DNA of 64,000 nucleotides from Hyaloscypha bicolor E (GCF_002865645.1 NW_020194685.1:682001-746000); one strand, 5' to 3'. Counted from the stretch's first letter, positions 52,878 through 63,991 are shown. The notes: generated by a model from the letters alone, not told the origin. Numbers and translations: made by a program.

Positions 52878-55800
52878 ATGGCGTCCCGGAATCAGCCAAA
52901 CGGTACATCACCGCATTTCACTTATGGCGACTCTTCGCCCTGGCCTACGATGGGTGGGCTTGGAAGTCCAGAGCCTCGCCCCAGGCCGACTGCCCCTTTG
53001 CATACTGGAACCAACGCATCGTACAATAGTGCTCATATGAATGGCTTTGATATAGGTCGGCCACCCTCGAACGTTCCTCTGAAGTCAAACAGCGCCCGGG
53101 CGTTTTCTTCCCAGCCAAAATGGAATCCCGCCGCGTTGCTCAATCCACGAGGCTTCCATTCAGGCCCACAGCAGAATGTACAGAACGGTTTCTCGAACAA
53201 CAATCCTGCACAGAAACTCTCCTTCCAATTCGATAGTCCTGCGACAACACCGGAGCCAAGTTTCCATGCTCATCCCCCTCCCCAGCGCAACAATGAGCAT
53301 ATCAGGCAGAATGGCATGAATGGAAATGGTTTTGCTGCCTATGCAAACGGAAATGGAAACATGGGAGGCATGGGACACATGTTGGAGCGCATGCACAATG
53401 TCACCGAGCGGGATATGGTGCCTCAGAAACGAAGAAAGATTGAAGATCAGTCAAACGATGCTCAGAGAAAGGCCGAATTCAACGGTGGTGGCAAAGGCGG
53501 CGTCCTGGGGAACTACATGAGAGAAAAGAAAGAGGAAGGCCAAAGAGAAGCCCGCGCAAATGGAACTGTCCCCGTTGTTACGGCACTCGATGACGACGAC
53601 GAAGTCGAAGTTGTTCCGGATGCTGGAGACAAAGAGGTTTGCTATGGTCGAATCGAAGGTGCAGAGATCAGCGCTTTCAAGGTCCCTACACCAAAACCAG
53701 GAGCCACTGCCATCTCAAATGGATACTTGCCTCAAGTAAAAATCGTGTTGCGGAGACGTGTTGGAGAGAGAACAAATACAATCCATGCGGTAGACAGTAC
53801 TCGTGAGATTATTGGATGTGTCGATGTCAATACCTCTATTGGCCTCACACCTCTCCTTGACTCGAAGTTTGGGATCCGGACAGCTGCTAGAATCCTAACG
53901 AGACCAAAACGAGATGGCGACCCTCTCCCAGGTGCGGAAATATCCAAGAGATACGGCCTCGATTTGAACATTTATGGCCCGAAAAAGTATGCCCTCCAAA
54001 TTGGACGCCATCTTTCTCAGAAGCAATTATGGCTGCGAACACCTCTTTTTGTCGAAGCCGGAGTTGAGCTTCACAACCCTCACGCCATTCAAAAACCCCC
54101 TCAACCGCCCCCTCGAAGCACAGGCACCTCTTATGGCTACCGTCAGCAAGGCCCCGTGCGTACTACAGAAGAGATCAGAAACGATGTATTGAGCATGTTC
54201 GACTCTCTGGAACGCTCGGAAAATCTACAGGAAATGGATGCAGATCCTCGAATCACTACGGAACTTCTTCGCCATCAGAAACAAGGCTTGTTTTTCATGA
54301 TTAATAAAGAAAAAGAGCGGGATTTTACAAAGGTCGATAAGAGCAACTGCTCGTTGTGGCAACCGAGGATCTTGGCCAACGGACAAAGATCGTTCTTCAA
54401 TGTAATTACTGGTCAGGAAGAGCGCATTAGCCCGCCACAAGTCCTTGGAGGCATCCTCGCTGATATGATGGGTCTTGGCAAGACATTGAGTATTCTGTCT
54501 TTGGTCGTTCAGACTCTGGACAATGATGCACAAGAGTGGGCGCAGCAAACTCCCGGCATTTGTGAGAACGAGAGAGACTTGTGTCCCACGAAAAAAGGCA
54601 AGGCAGCATTGCCAAAGATCGAGGCAACTTGTCTTGTTCAGAACTGCAAGACAACCCTCCTTGTATCGCCCCTCAGTACGATTGCCAACTGGGAGGAGCA
54701 AATCAAGCAACATATCAAGCCGGGAACTATCAAGTATTATATCTACCATGGTGCAAACCGGGTTAAGGATATCAAGAAGTTGGCTGAGTACGATTTGGTC
54801 ATCACTACATATGGAAGCGTGGCCAGCGAATTCAACTACCGCAGCAAGAAGAAACATGGGACTTATCCCCTTGAGGAGATCAACTGGTTCCGCATTGTAC
54901 TTGACGAGGCACATATGATTCGAGAGCAGTCTACTCAGCAGTCTAAGGCAATCTGTAGATTGGCTGCGAATCGCCGATGGGCTGTTACTGGAACTCCAGT
55001 CCAGAATCGTCTCGAAGATTTGGGTGCACTAATGACATTCCTGCGTATCAGGCCCTTCGACGAGAAAGGTGGATTTGCACAACACATCATGGCTCCGTTC
55101 AAGATGTGTGATCCCGAGATCTTGCCAAAACTTCGATTGCTCGTTGATAGTGTCACTCTTCGACGTCTTAAGGACCGCATCGACCTCCCTCCTCGACGAG
55201 ATCAATTGGTCAGGCTTGACTTCAGCTCAGAAGAGCGCACCATCTACGAAATATTTGCCAAGAACGCCAGTGATAGGGTCAAGGTCATCGTTGGCCAGAG
55301 AGAAAAGAGTTTGGGTGGTAAATCATATGTCCACATCTTGCAATCGATTCTCCGTCTTCGTCTTATCTGCGCTCATGGCAGAGACTTACTTGGTGAAGAA
55401 GACTTGAAGGTCATGGAAGGCCTCAGCAAGGATTCGGCTATCGATTTGGATAGTGACGAGGAGGAGGATAGGCCTGGACTTACTTGTAAGCAGGCTTATG
55501 ATATGTACAACTTGATGAAGGAGACCAATGCCGACCTATGTCTCACATGTGGTCGCAAGATTGGGCCTAACGATGTTGTTGATTCTGATGGAGAGCCAAA
55601 GGACGAGATTATTGGTCATATCACTCCTTGCTACCACATCATCTGCACAACTTGTATTGATCGTTACAAGACTCAGATGGAGGAAATTGCAGGAGGTCAA
55701 CCCGAGATCAGTTGCCCAATCTGCCAGCAACATATCAAGCTTTCTTACTTCCCTCTCCGACAAGGAGGTGTAGAGGATGAGGAGGACAGCCGCAAGATCT

Positions 55801-56405
55801 CCAAGGATAATGCGAGGCACGGCAAGGATCTCGGAAACTACAGCGGCCCACATACCAAGACTAAAGCATTGATTAACGATCTGCTTATAAATCAGCAAGA
55901 ATCAGAGCTGATGCCCAACGAGCCTCCAATAAAAAGCGTGGTCTTCTCGGGCTGGACAGCGCATCTGGATCTCATTCAACTTGCACTCTCCGAAAACGGC
56001 ATCAAATATACCCGTTTGGACGGAAAGATGTCTCGAACCGCTCGTGGCGCTGCCCTCGACGTATTCCGTGATGATTCATCCATCATTGTCATACTCGTCT
56101 CCATCACCGCCGGTGGTCTCGGTCTCAATCTCACAACGGCAAACAAGGTCTATGTAATGGAACCACAGTATAACCCAGCAGCCGAGGCTCAAGCAGTCGA
56201 CCGAGTTCACCGCCTGGGACAGAAGCGAGAAGTCGAGACAGTGCGGTACATCATGAAGGACAGTTTCGAAGAGAAGATGTTAGAGCTGCAGGACAAGAAG
56301 AAGAAGCTGGCGAGCTTGAGCATGGATAATGAAGGAAGATCACGCATGGACAAGACGGAGGCCGCGAGGAAGAGATTAGAGGATTTGCGGAGCTTGTTCA
56401 AGTAA
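52878..56405 (+). CDS. SNF2-family ATPase with RING finger (RAD5/HLTF/Uls1-like)
   Basis: DNA-translocating ATPase with an embedded E3-ligase RING, of the Rad5/HLTF class acting in DNA damage tolerance or chromatin remodelling. A single-exon 1175-aa frame from the ATG at 52878 (MASRNQPNG). A disordered N-terminus is followed by a domain at about 250-390 (VCYGRIEGAEISAFKVPTP...) in the position of HIRAN. The SNF2 motor has Walker A GGILADMMGLGKTLSIL (about 523-539) and DEAH in IVLDEAHMIR (about 675). The C3HC4 RING lies between motor lobes (about 887-950: CLTCGRKIG...CYHIICTTC...CPICQQH). Helicase-C motifs are FSGWTAHLDLI, ITAGGLGLNLTTAN and DRVHRLGQKREVE. Precise orthology (Rad5, Rad16 or Uls1) is not settled by inspection. 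Confidence 0.9.
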   Translation: MASRNQPNGTSPHFTYGDSSPWPTMGGLGSPEPRPRPTAPLHTGTNASYNSAHMNGFDIGRPPSNVPLKSNSARAFSSQPKWNPAALLNPRGFHSGPQQNVQNGFSNNNPAQKLSFQFDSPATTPEPSFHAHPPPQRNNEHIRQNGMNGNGFAAYANGNGNMGGMGHMLERMHNVTERDMVPQKRRKIEDQSNDAQRKAEFNGGGKGGVLGNYMREKKEEGQREARANGTVPVVTALDDDDEVEVVPDAGDKEVCYGRIEGAEISAFKVPTPKPGATAISNGYLPQVKIVLRRRVGERTNTIHAVDSTREIIGCVDVNTSIGLTPLLDSKFGIRTAARILTRPKRDGDPLPGAEISKRYGLDLNIYGPKKYALQIGRHLSQKQLWLRTPLFVEAGVELHNPHAIQKPPQPPPRSTGTSYGYRQQGPVRTTEEIRNDVLSMFDSLERSENLQEMDADPRITTELLRHQKQGLFFMINKEKERDFTKVDKSNCSLWQPRILANGQRSFFNVITGQEERISPPQVLGGILADMMGLGKTLSILSLVVQTLDNDAQEWAQQTPGICENERDLCPTKKGKAALPKIEATCLVQNCKTTLLVSPLSTIANWEEQIKQHIKPGTIKYYIYHGANRVKDIKKLAEYDLVITTYGSVASEFNYRSKKKHGTYPLEEINWFRIVLDEAHMIREQSTQQSKAICRLAANRRWAVTGTPVQNRLEDLGALMTFLRIRPFDEKGGFAQHIMAPFKMCDPEILPKLRLLVDSVTLRRLKDRIDLPPRRDQLVRLDFSSEERTIYEIFAKNASDRVKVIVGQREKSLGGKSYVHILQSILRLRLICAHGRDLLGEEDLKVMEGLSKDSAIDLDSDEEEDRPGLTCKQAYDMYNLMKETNADLCLTCGRKIGPNDVVDSDGEPKDEIIGHITPCYHIICTTCIDRYKTQMEEIAGGQPEISCPICQQHIKLSYFPLRQGGVEDEEDSRKISKDNARHGKDLGNYSGPHTKTKALINDLLINQQESELMPNEPPIKSVVFSGWTAHLDLIQLALSENGIKYTRLDGKMSRTARGAALDVFRDDSSIIVILVSITAGGLGLNLTTANKVYVMEPQYNPAAEAQAVDRVHRLGQKREVETVRYIMKDSFEEKMLELQDKKKKLASLSMDNEGRSRMDKTEAARKRLEDLRSLFK

Positions 56406-59400
56406 TTATTTCATTGTATGGTGTGTGATTAGGGGATCTGGCGTCTCGAGAGGAGCATGGAAATGGAGTTATGGTTCTTAGGGACATGGGAGGTACATAT
56501 TACCGGTCGACATTGCAACGGTCTTTGCGGTTATCAGCATTTATGACTGGTGATTTCAAGGATGGTCCTGGCGACCTGGCATACAGCTTTTCAAGCTTTC
56601 CTTTTCCTTTTAGCGGTCACTAAAGGAGATCATTTTGTTGGAGTATACACTAGAGGATACAGCTTCATCTCACGCATGAACATGGTGCACATGAGGTAGA
56701 TGAAGACACATATTTCGAGGCGCATGGGGAGAATTCATTCGAGATGAATGAAACTTCAAAACAATATGCATTTGCTTGTGACTTGCCGCTTCCTTCTCCT
56801 ACTTGCCTCTAGTGTTCATCTGACTCGTGCCCTTGACAAAATGCTTGAACTCTAGCAAGAGCTTGCTGTCCCAGGGTTTCCATGGCGAAGAGTGCCTTCA
56901 TATAACGTATCAGAACCTCAAAGTATATCTTCGAGGCAGGATTCAGGATGGCTCTGTAGCAACCGGCAAGACTCGAGATCATTGTCCTTGCTCGCTTCCA
57001 AAGAAAAAATATTGCAAAAAGTCTGTTCCAGATCCTCACCGTAGTATACATCAATGAATGTGGTTAAAGCAGTAATGAACATGCTTGGCATGAGGAGGTC
57101 GGACATTGTCTGGATTTCTCTTCCAAAGGAGAGATGTATGAGGGTATTGAGGAGCATAACTCGAAGTATGTAGTATATTTTGTTCATCGCGTGACGACGT
57201 TTTGAAGTATCTGCTCGGGATTGGAAATGAAATGCGAGCCAAGCGCCGAGCCTGTGTTTTAGATAAAATATATCCCCTTCTGATCTGAGCTCAATCCTGC
57301 CCGAATTTTCCCCCCAACTTGGAGATAAATCATCGCCAAACAAAGAAAAAGTAGAAAATAGATACGTTTCACAGAACCTTCAAGTCACATCCAAGACCGC
57401 TCCATTGATTCACGAGAGCCTTTCCCCAGCAACGAAGGGGGGGTGTTAATTATGTGAGCCAAAGATGCTCGCAATTGTCAATAAAACTGCTCGCCGTAGC
57501 TTCTCCCGCCGTGACACTCAAAAAATAACACTCCCAAATCAATTTGCAGTTGTCTCCTTGAGAATTACAAACAGCAAAACCCCTTCCAAAACCAACTACC
57601 GAAGAAGTAGACTCCATCGACCATAAGATTGACTTGAACCAGTCTACGACAAGAGGGGCTTCTTGAATAATACCGTAGGTTTAAAGTTTCGGTATTGTAT
57701 TCTCAAAATTCGTAACCATTCATCTTCCAAGTCCTTCACACATCTCCGTCCAAAAACAGAATAAAGTATGTTAAAAAGGCAGCGGTAGAATTTGCCGCGA
57801 GGAAGTTGGCCTTTGACTCCCATCGTTTCGCGATGAAGAGAAATATGAGGGCGTTGAGGAGCGCAGCGTTCAGGATCGTGATGAGTTTCATGGCGTCAAG
57901 GCGCTTGAGACAAGAAAGTGCTGCTCAAGATTGAAATAGAGAAGAGAAATAGTGTGCCTGGCTTGCACTAATAAGTAACAGTAGTGGACTTCTAACATGA
58001 GCTGCCATCGGCTGGAATCTTCTCCAAACGAACATGAGGTCGTGTCGAACAAAAGAAAGGCTAGCCCTCGCGTGCGCTTTCGTAGCAGACTCACGCTCTG
58101 CTCTTGGGCTTCAACACACATTGGTAAAGTTTTAGAAGCTTCGTGTTGGGTTGGTTAAACTCGGAGATTGTTCTTCGTGACGAGAAGGTTCCATGGCCTG
58201 TGACTTGAGAGACAACATAGGAACCTGTTGGATCATAGCCTGGTTCAAGAACAAATTGGGTACTTCGGAGACGCCTCTTGGCCAAACTCACGAGTGCCAG
58301 AGGCTTGATCCTTGAGGAGTGTTCGATGAACCTAGGACCTTGTCCGAGCAAGGGCAAGGATTTATGAAAAACTTCCAGTCTTGTCCCCTTCCCCTCCCTT
58401 CTAATCCAAGCATCCGAGCCTCTCCTGAAGTAATCTCTAGTTCTCCTTATGTACGTTCCTCAAATCACCTAATCCTCTTATCGCTCTGATCTTCCATTCT
58501 TGAAGCCGACAGGTTCCAATTCTGCCCTTTTTGATCATGCAGACCACCTAGCCTCTCGTAGGTGCCTCTAATATGTAGGTGCATGTCCTATATGTATTTT
58601 CTCCTTCTCACCAGATTTGTTATTGCCATGATCAAGATCACAAGACTCTAGATCAATGAAGTCATGAGGTAGCCCGCTAAGCTCTGTTCTGGTAGAAGGT
58701 CTCCCATCAATTTTCGTCAGAAAAGAATCTTTCACTTCTGCGTTTCTTTTTCTGCGGCGATGACAGCAGACGGAAACTGTGAATGGCACGAGGGCAACAA
58801 TGAAGAGGGTAAGGGAAGCTTCAATTGCGATTCTAGCGGAAAAAGAGAGCCAGATGATGAAGTCGTGGCCATGGCGATCTCTGGATCACTTGATAGTGAA
58901 CAAGTGATCACGGTACCCTAAGCCTATGAAGACACAGGGCCTTCTGTAGGCTGGATAGAAGTGTTGTATAGACCCTAAAACGGAAATTTCAAGGGAGGAC
59001 GGTGAGAGGTTGTCTCAAACAGGTAGGTGACTTGGGGCTAGGAATAGAACCAACAAATGTAAGGAATCGAAACAAAAAGTATGCCAAAGAGCGGTAGATA
59101 TAGCAATAGTAGATCAAAATGCGGTTTTTATCCTAGTATTATTTCATTTCCCCATGTCAGATTTCAGCCACAGACCTCGAAACCCGTGATGTCGGTCGTC
59201 ACTTAACCATCTTACGACTATAGGCATTCAAGCAACCTCTCTCACGGGTCATCCCTTGGCCTTATCCCCTCTTACTTCTCCAACTTCGAGATTGCGATCT
59301 TTCTCAGGAAAGAAATAAAAAGTGAATGAGGCCGCTTGACTTGACAAAGCGCGACGGATTGTGGGGACACAGGGCTTCATTGCCTCCTAGAAAGACGACA

Positions 59401-59650
59401 ATGGCACATTGTCATGTCTGGAAGCTGGCACTATAAACTAAAATTCCATTGTACTGTACTCCACGTCGACGTTTCAGAAATGGTTCAAAAATTTGAAAGT
59501 AGACGAAGAAGGAGTGAAATGATTGGCAAGTAAGTTGAAGTGTAAGGGGGGAGAAGGCGGTGAAGCAGGACCCGCAATTCTGCCGCTCGTCAAATATATT
59601 TTCCCCCAAAATCCAACGTCCTCAACCTCGAACACTCCAATCCACCTACC
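56406..59650. other. 3.2-kb gene-poor stretch between the SNF2 ATPase and RRP8
   Basis: No gene of known family is supported. Two minus-strand segments carry related short hydrophobic frames: 57736-57891 (51 aa) and the part of the 57343-56918 frame starting MNKIYYILRVMLLNTLI. A minus-strand frame over 58789-58568 could be the cytosolic part of a single-pass membrane protein, since the upstream DNA in the same frame reads a hydrophobic segment (ASLTLFIVALVPFTVSVCC), but no ATG or splice site was found for it. Confidence 0.4.
57736..57891 (-). CDS. Possible small hydrophobic protein (51 aa)
   Basis: An ATG-to-stop frame of 51 codons (MKLITILNAALLNALIFLFI, then AKRWESK) with two hydrophobic stretches predicted to span or insert in membranes. 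A similar pattern (MNKIYYILRVMLLNTLIHLS) is found about 0.7 kb away on the same strand. DNA-level similarity between the two is visible around atgagggcgttgaggagc / atgagggtattgaggagc. Such short frames arise by chance, so this is a weak call. Confidence 0.2.
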   Translation of the reverse strand: MKLITILNAALLNALIFLFIAKRWESKANFLAANSTAAFLTYFILFLDGDV

Positions 59651-61390
59651 ATGTTCGCCGTCCCAGGATGGTCTGTTTCCGCAAGTGCTTTGAAGACTCA
59701 GGTCGCAGAGTCTTCAAACCCGGTACCGAACAATTCTACCACAGCACCCACGAACAATAGCCATGATGGTACAGATGAGAAATCGAACAAGAAGAGGAAG
59801 CGAAGCAATGGAGCAAGCAAGCAGAAGGATGTGAATGGAAATAATTTGGCGGACCTTTGGGAGAGTGTTATCGAGGGGAAGAAGAAGAACAAGAAGCATG
59901 ATAAGAAGAGGCAAAAAGTCGGGAAAGATACGGACACACGAGTGGTTGAGAACGCCGAGGGCAGTGCCGACGGAGCTGCAAAGAAGCACGACAAGAAGGG
60001 GCCAAAAGTTGGGAAGGATTTGAAGGCAGAGGAACTCGAGATCAATGGCAAGGAAGCGGAGAAGAAACGACCTAAGACGACGAACGAGGTGGCCAAACGA
60101 ATGATTATACAACATTTGAATATTAAGCTGGAGAAGATCAACAGTGAGAAGAATGTGGAGGAGGAACCAGGAGAGATTCAGAGTGGGGATGAGGATAAAA
60201 CACCGAAAGAAAGGAAGCACCAGAAGTCCAAGAAAGAGAAGAAACGCGAGAAGAAAGCCGCTCTTGAGCAATCTGCAGACGACACTACTCCCGTGAAGGC
60301 CGAAAACACAGCTTCCAAGAAACCCGCACCAACACCAAAGCCAGCACCACAACTCACTCCCCTCCAAGCCTCCATGCGCCAAAAACTAATCTCAGCACGC
60401 TTCCGCCATCTCAACGAAACCCTCTACACAAAACCCTCGGCTCACTCCCTCTCCCTCTTCCAAGAAAACCCAGAAATGTTCAGCGAGTACCACGAAGGTT
60501 TCCGACGCCAAGTTGAAGTCTGGCCCGAGAACCCCGTCGATTCCTACATCAACACCATCAAGACACGAGGTAAGATACGAGGACCACAACGTGGAAAATC
60601 CGACAAGAAAGCCGAGCAAAGTCTACCAACAGACGCCCCGCTTCCAAGAACAGAAGGCACAAGCACAATCGCCGACCTAGGCTGCGGTGACGCTGCTCTC
60701 TCTATAGCCTTACAGCCACTAACAAAAAAACTACATATCAAGATCCACAGTTTTGACTTACAGTCTCCATCTCTTCTCGTTACAAAAGCAGATATTGCGA
60801 ACCTCCCTCTCGCAGACGGCTCAGTGGATATTGCCATCTTTTGCCTAGCGTTAATGGGAACGAATTGGATTGACTTCATTGAAGAAGCCTTCAGAATCCT
60901 GAGATGGAAAGGCGAGTTATGGGTTGCTGAGATCAAGTCCCGGTTTGGGCGTGTTGGAGGAAAGGGGAAGAGGGTTGAGCATAGTGTTGGCAAGCGCCAG
61001 AAAACTGGGCCAGAGAACAAGAGGGAGAAGAAGCGGGCGGAAGAGGAGAGCAATGATCTCGTTGCGGCCGTCGAAGTTGATGGTATGGAAGACAAGGGTG
61101 GAGAGACGGATGTCAGTGCGTTTGTGGAGGTGTTAAGGAAGAGGGGGTTTGTGTTGAAGGAGGGAGAGGGAGGTGTGGATTTGAGGAATAAGATGTTTGT
61201 TAAGATGTGCTTTGTTAAGGGTGCTACACCCGTCAAGGGGAAGTGTGTGCCTGTTCCGAAGGGAATGGAGAAGTTTGGTGGGGGTGAGACGTGGATGAAG
61301 AAGCCGAAAGGGAAATTTATTGAGGAGGAAGAGGAGCGTGTATCGAGTGAGGCGGGTGTGTTAAAGCCTTGTGTTTATAAGCTGAGATAG
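59651..61390 (+). CDS. RRP8: 25S rRNA (adenine-N1) methyltransferase Rrp8
   Basis: Nucleolar SAM-dependent methyltransferase installing m1A in helix 25.1 of 25S rRNA. A single-exon 579-aa frame. It begins MFAVPGWSVSASALK, followed by a long lysine-rich region (KKRKRSNGASKQK, KKNKKHDKKRQK) suited to nucleolar targeting. The catalytic domain starts near 235 (LTPLQASMRQKLISARFRHLNE) with FRRQVEVWPENPVDSYI. The SAM-binding motif is IADLGCGDAALS (about 340-352), and the family segments IAIFCLALMGTNW and ILRWKGELWVAEIKSRF follow. The C-terminus FVLKEGEGGVDLRNKMFV is as in yeast Rrp8. An insert of charged residues (about 455-490) is longer than in yeast (393 aa total). Convergent with DDI1. Confidence 0.95.
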   Translation: MFAVPGWSVSASALKTQVAESSNPVPNNSTTAPTNNSHDGTDEKSNKKRKRSNGASKQKDVNGNNLADLWESVIEGKKKNKKHDKKRQKVGKDTDTRVVENAEGSADGAAKKHDKKGPKVGKDLKAEELEINGKEAEKKRPKTTNEVAKRMIIQHLNIKLEKINSEKNVEEEPGEIQSGDEDKTPKERKHQKSKKEKKREKKAALEQSADDTTPVKAENTASKKPAPTPKPAPQLTPLQASMRQKLISARFRHLNETLYTKPSAHSLSLFQENPEMFSEYHEGFRRQVEVWPENPVDSYINTIKTRGKIRGPQRGKSDKKAEQSLPTDAPLPRTEGTSTIADLGCGDAALSIALQPLTKKLHIKIHSFDLQSPSLLVTKADIANLPLADGSVDIAIFCLALMGTNWIDFIEEAFRILRWKGELWVAEIKSRFGRVGGKGKRVEHSVGKRQKTGPENKREKKRAEEESNDLVAAVEVDGMEDKGGETDVSAFVEVLRKRGFVLKEGEGGVDLRNKMFVKMCFVKGATPVKGKCVPVPKGMEKFGGGETWMKKPKGKFIEEEEERVSSEAGVLKPCVYKLR

Positions 61391-61673
61391 GAGGTTCTGC
61401 CACCAGAACGAGCTATGAGAGCTACGAGAATATTGAAAGCGGCGGCGTTGATACCACAAGTCACGGTAGTAACAAGCATAGTGAGGGGAATCAAAATCAA
61501 TTGCAGTCTCGCCAACCACCAGTCATCGAATTGCTATGCTCCGAAGCCAAGGTACCAAGCAAATGAAAGTAACGCCGGGCACGGAACCCCTTTACATGCG
61601 ATGCTCAACCATACGCTCCTTATGCTATCTATCCATCCCCTGTACGCCATTGATCCCCAATTTATTGTTCAGA

Positions 61674-63125
61674 TCATCCCTGGAACAACAGTCCAGCAGC
61701 ATATTCCACGTTTCCTCCGCAAGCAGCCAACGCATTTACAGACTCCTCTCTCGAGAATCCCAAAGCTACAAGCTGATCGATTGACTCGGCTGGAAATGAG
61801 GGTTGAGCTGCAGGTTGAGGTGCTGGGGGAGGTACAGGAGCTGTAGATGGACCACTCGCAGGTGCTGGGCTTGATGTTGAAGGTCCAGAGACGGCACCTG
61901 ATCGAGCTGCAATATTTGTTAATACTTCTCCAAATTATTGGGCAAAGTTTCTCTTACCTCCGATAGTAGTTCCTCCAGGTCCCGCAACTTTTGGCTCCTC
62001 AGCTCTCTCCTCCTCCATATTCTTAGGGATATCAGCTTCGCCTAAAAAGGAGACCTCGACACCTTGAATGACGAGTTTATCCTTGGAGAGGTCTATGCAA
62101 GCTTGGTGGCGCTTCAGCATATCCAGACCAAGCAGTAAATCGACATCTTTCCCCTCCATGACCGTAAAGCTGCAGGGTAAGAACAAGGTGCCAATCTTGA
62201 TTTGAGCAGAATGCACTCGTCCAAGAATAGCCGCAGTGCCCACACCTCTAGCAATGCCTGCAAACCGCTTGTCTACCAGTCTCATGATACCACAGGCCTC
62301 AGCGCATGCAGGAGACATGATTGTGGCTTGGGCGCCGGAATCGACGAACGCTTTGACTTTGTGACCATTGACTTCGACATCGATGTATAACATGTGGACT
62401 CTACCGAAAACTAACATCCATCAGTCGTAATGTCTAGACATACCTGACTGGAAACTCACCCTCGGGGTTATGCTCAATAGCATTTTGTAGATTCTCCTGA
62501 ACCCGCTCCTCCCGAATCATCTCAGCGATCCTCATCTGAGCATCAATATCAAACGGATCCGCATTCAGGTCTGCAATCTGCTGCCTCCGCCTCATCTGGT
62601 CGTCCCTCTCCTGTTCCTGCATCTGCCTCAAAACTTGCGCGAATCTCTCTGGGCTATCAATCACAGCCGCCAACTCGGGTCTTTGGCTAATGGCTTGCTG
62701 TCTCATCTCCGGATTTCCAAGCAACTGTAATCGAATGGTCTCGGGATCTGGGAAACCTTGCCCACCTCTCTGGCTTGGTTGCTGGCGAGCAGGCTGTGCT
62801 TGTCGTGGGCCTGCTGGCTGGCTTCCTACCATATCTCGAACGTGTAATGCCAACATCTCCCCGTCCCCAATCTGCAGCTGCTCCATGGTTTTGGAGTCAT
62901 CGTTCAGCAGTTGGCCGTTATGGTAGAGGTGTTGAGAGGTTTTAGGGATTCCAGCTTCGGATTGCACGGCTTCCTTCAGCGTGCTGACCGTCGTGTCCGG
63001 GGGGATCTCGAGGGAGAGGAGGTCGGCATCTTCGTGCGTGGGAGCGGTAATGTTGAGCGTGATGCGCCTTCGAAGATACGTCAGTCAAGTCAGCTCAAAG
63101 GAGGGGCCAAGGTTTGTACAAACAT
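61674..63125 (-). CDS. DDI1: Ddi1, ubiquitin shuttle with retroviral-type aspartic protease domain
   Basis: Ubiquitin-receptor/protease acting in proteasome delivery and DNA-damage response. Exons are 63125-63124 (two bases, AT), 63067-62460, 62410-61958 and 61906-61674. Their sum is exactly 432 codons (431 aa). The UBL domain occupies about 1-75 ([20 protein letters not shown]). The helical linker includes [20 protein letters not shown]. The RVP domain has the active site [11 protein letters not shown] at about 230 and [16 protein letters not shown]. The C-terminal UBA domain ([20 protein letters not shown], about 392-431) comes from the last exon. No ATG exists in frame in exon 2. The best model forms the start codon across intron 1: AT/gtttgt...gaag/G, followed by CGC ATC ACG. 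Confidence 0.88.
63068..63123 (-). other. Intron splitting the DDI1 start codon
   Basis: A 56-bp intron with donor gtttgt (not the commonest), a branch region around tgactgac and acceptor cgaag. The upstream exon ends AT and the downstream exon begins G-CGC-ATC, giving ATG-Arg-Ile-Thr as in fungal homologues that start MRI(T/S)L. If unspliced, the ATG at 63125-63123 reads [11 protein letters not shown] and stops. Confidence 0.6.
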
Positions 63126-63769
63126 GATGCCGAAAATGAGGTCTTTGGAGGTGAACGGATGGTGGTGAGGATTTGTTGAGTTTCAGAGGTGGGGAGATTC
63201 AGAATCAGAAGACAGGCAAGAAGTTGTTACTGAGGAGATAACGCAGGCGGTGACATAATCCCGAGCAAACAGTCTGTGGGCTGGGCAGGGTTCTTTGTGA
63301 TCGGTGGATGGGGACGTGAGGGGGCGTGACGAGCGTGTGTTTTTGTTTTGGACTGTACGACAAGCTTTGGGAGAGGGGGCGGCGAGGGGGGAGGGGGTTC
63401 GAGTCGGCCAGCCTCGTCGAGTCGTCACGAAGCGGCGGTTGCCTGCCTTGCCTCGTCAATTCCAACAGCTTCTCAGCTATTCCTTGGCCCTCTTTGCCTC
63501 GCAACTGCAACTCGCGGCGAGGAAACGGGATGCAAGCTCGCAAGGCCATCATTCATCACAACTTCAAACAATGAAGTCTTTGCATGCGCCCGTCGTTTTC
63601 CTCTAGTAGCCGGTCCCTACGGAGCTTTTCTGGGCGCGGGGGGAGCTGAACGATGCAGAGACGGAATACAGGCCCATATCGAGAGCGTGCTCTTGCATCG
63701 CGCCAACAAGCATCGCGTGGAGGTGTGGGGGACGAGGCGTATTTACCTCGCGGGGGACCGAAAAAGCGG

Positions 63770-63868
63770 CACGCATTTCCAATGTCCCAAGTCAAGCCAG
63801 ACATTGCAAGTACTGCAGTACGTCTCTGGATGTACAGTACGCATGCGATATTGCACGTTGAAAGTCTG
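63770..63868 (+). repeat. Diverged dispersed repeat, copy 2 (partner at 18707-18785)
   Basis: Contains tttccaatgtcccaagtcaag-ccagacattgca and, further on, attgcacgttgaaagtct. Both match the 18.7-kb copy, with transitions predominating. About 20 bp more sequence lies between the two blocks here. Confidence 0.45.
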
Positions 63869-63910
63869 CTCCCTGTACACGTCTCGGAAATTCCAGAAAA
63901 TGGGTTTCCA

Positions 63911-63991
63911 GCTCCTCTCCACTCCACTCCACTCCGCTCCACTCAGTCCACTCCACTCACTCCACTCCACTCGCTCCGCTCCGCTCCAATC
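63911..63991 (+). repeat. Degenerate (CCACT)n / (CCGCT)n microsatellite
   Basis: Tandem pentamers tccac/tccgc with occasional cag and cgc interruptions (for example ctccactccactccactccg), running almost to the window end. Confidence 0.85.
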
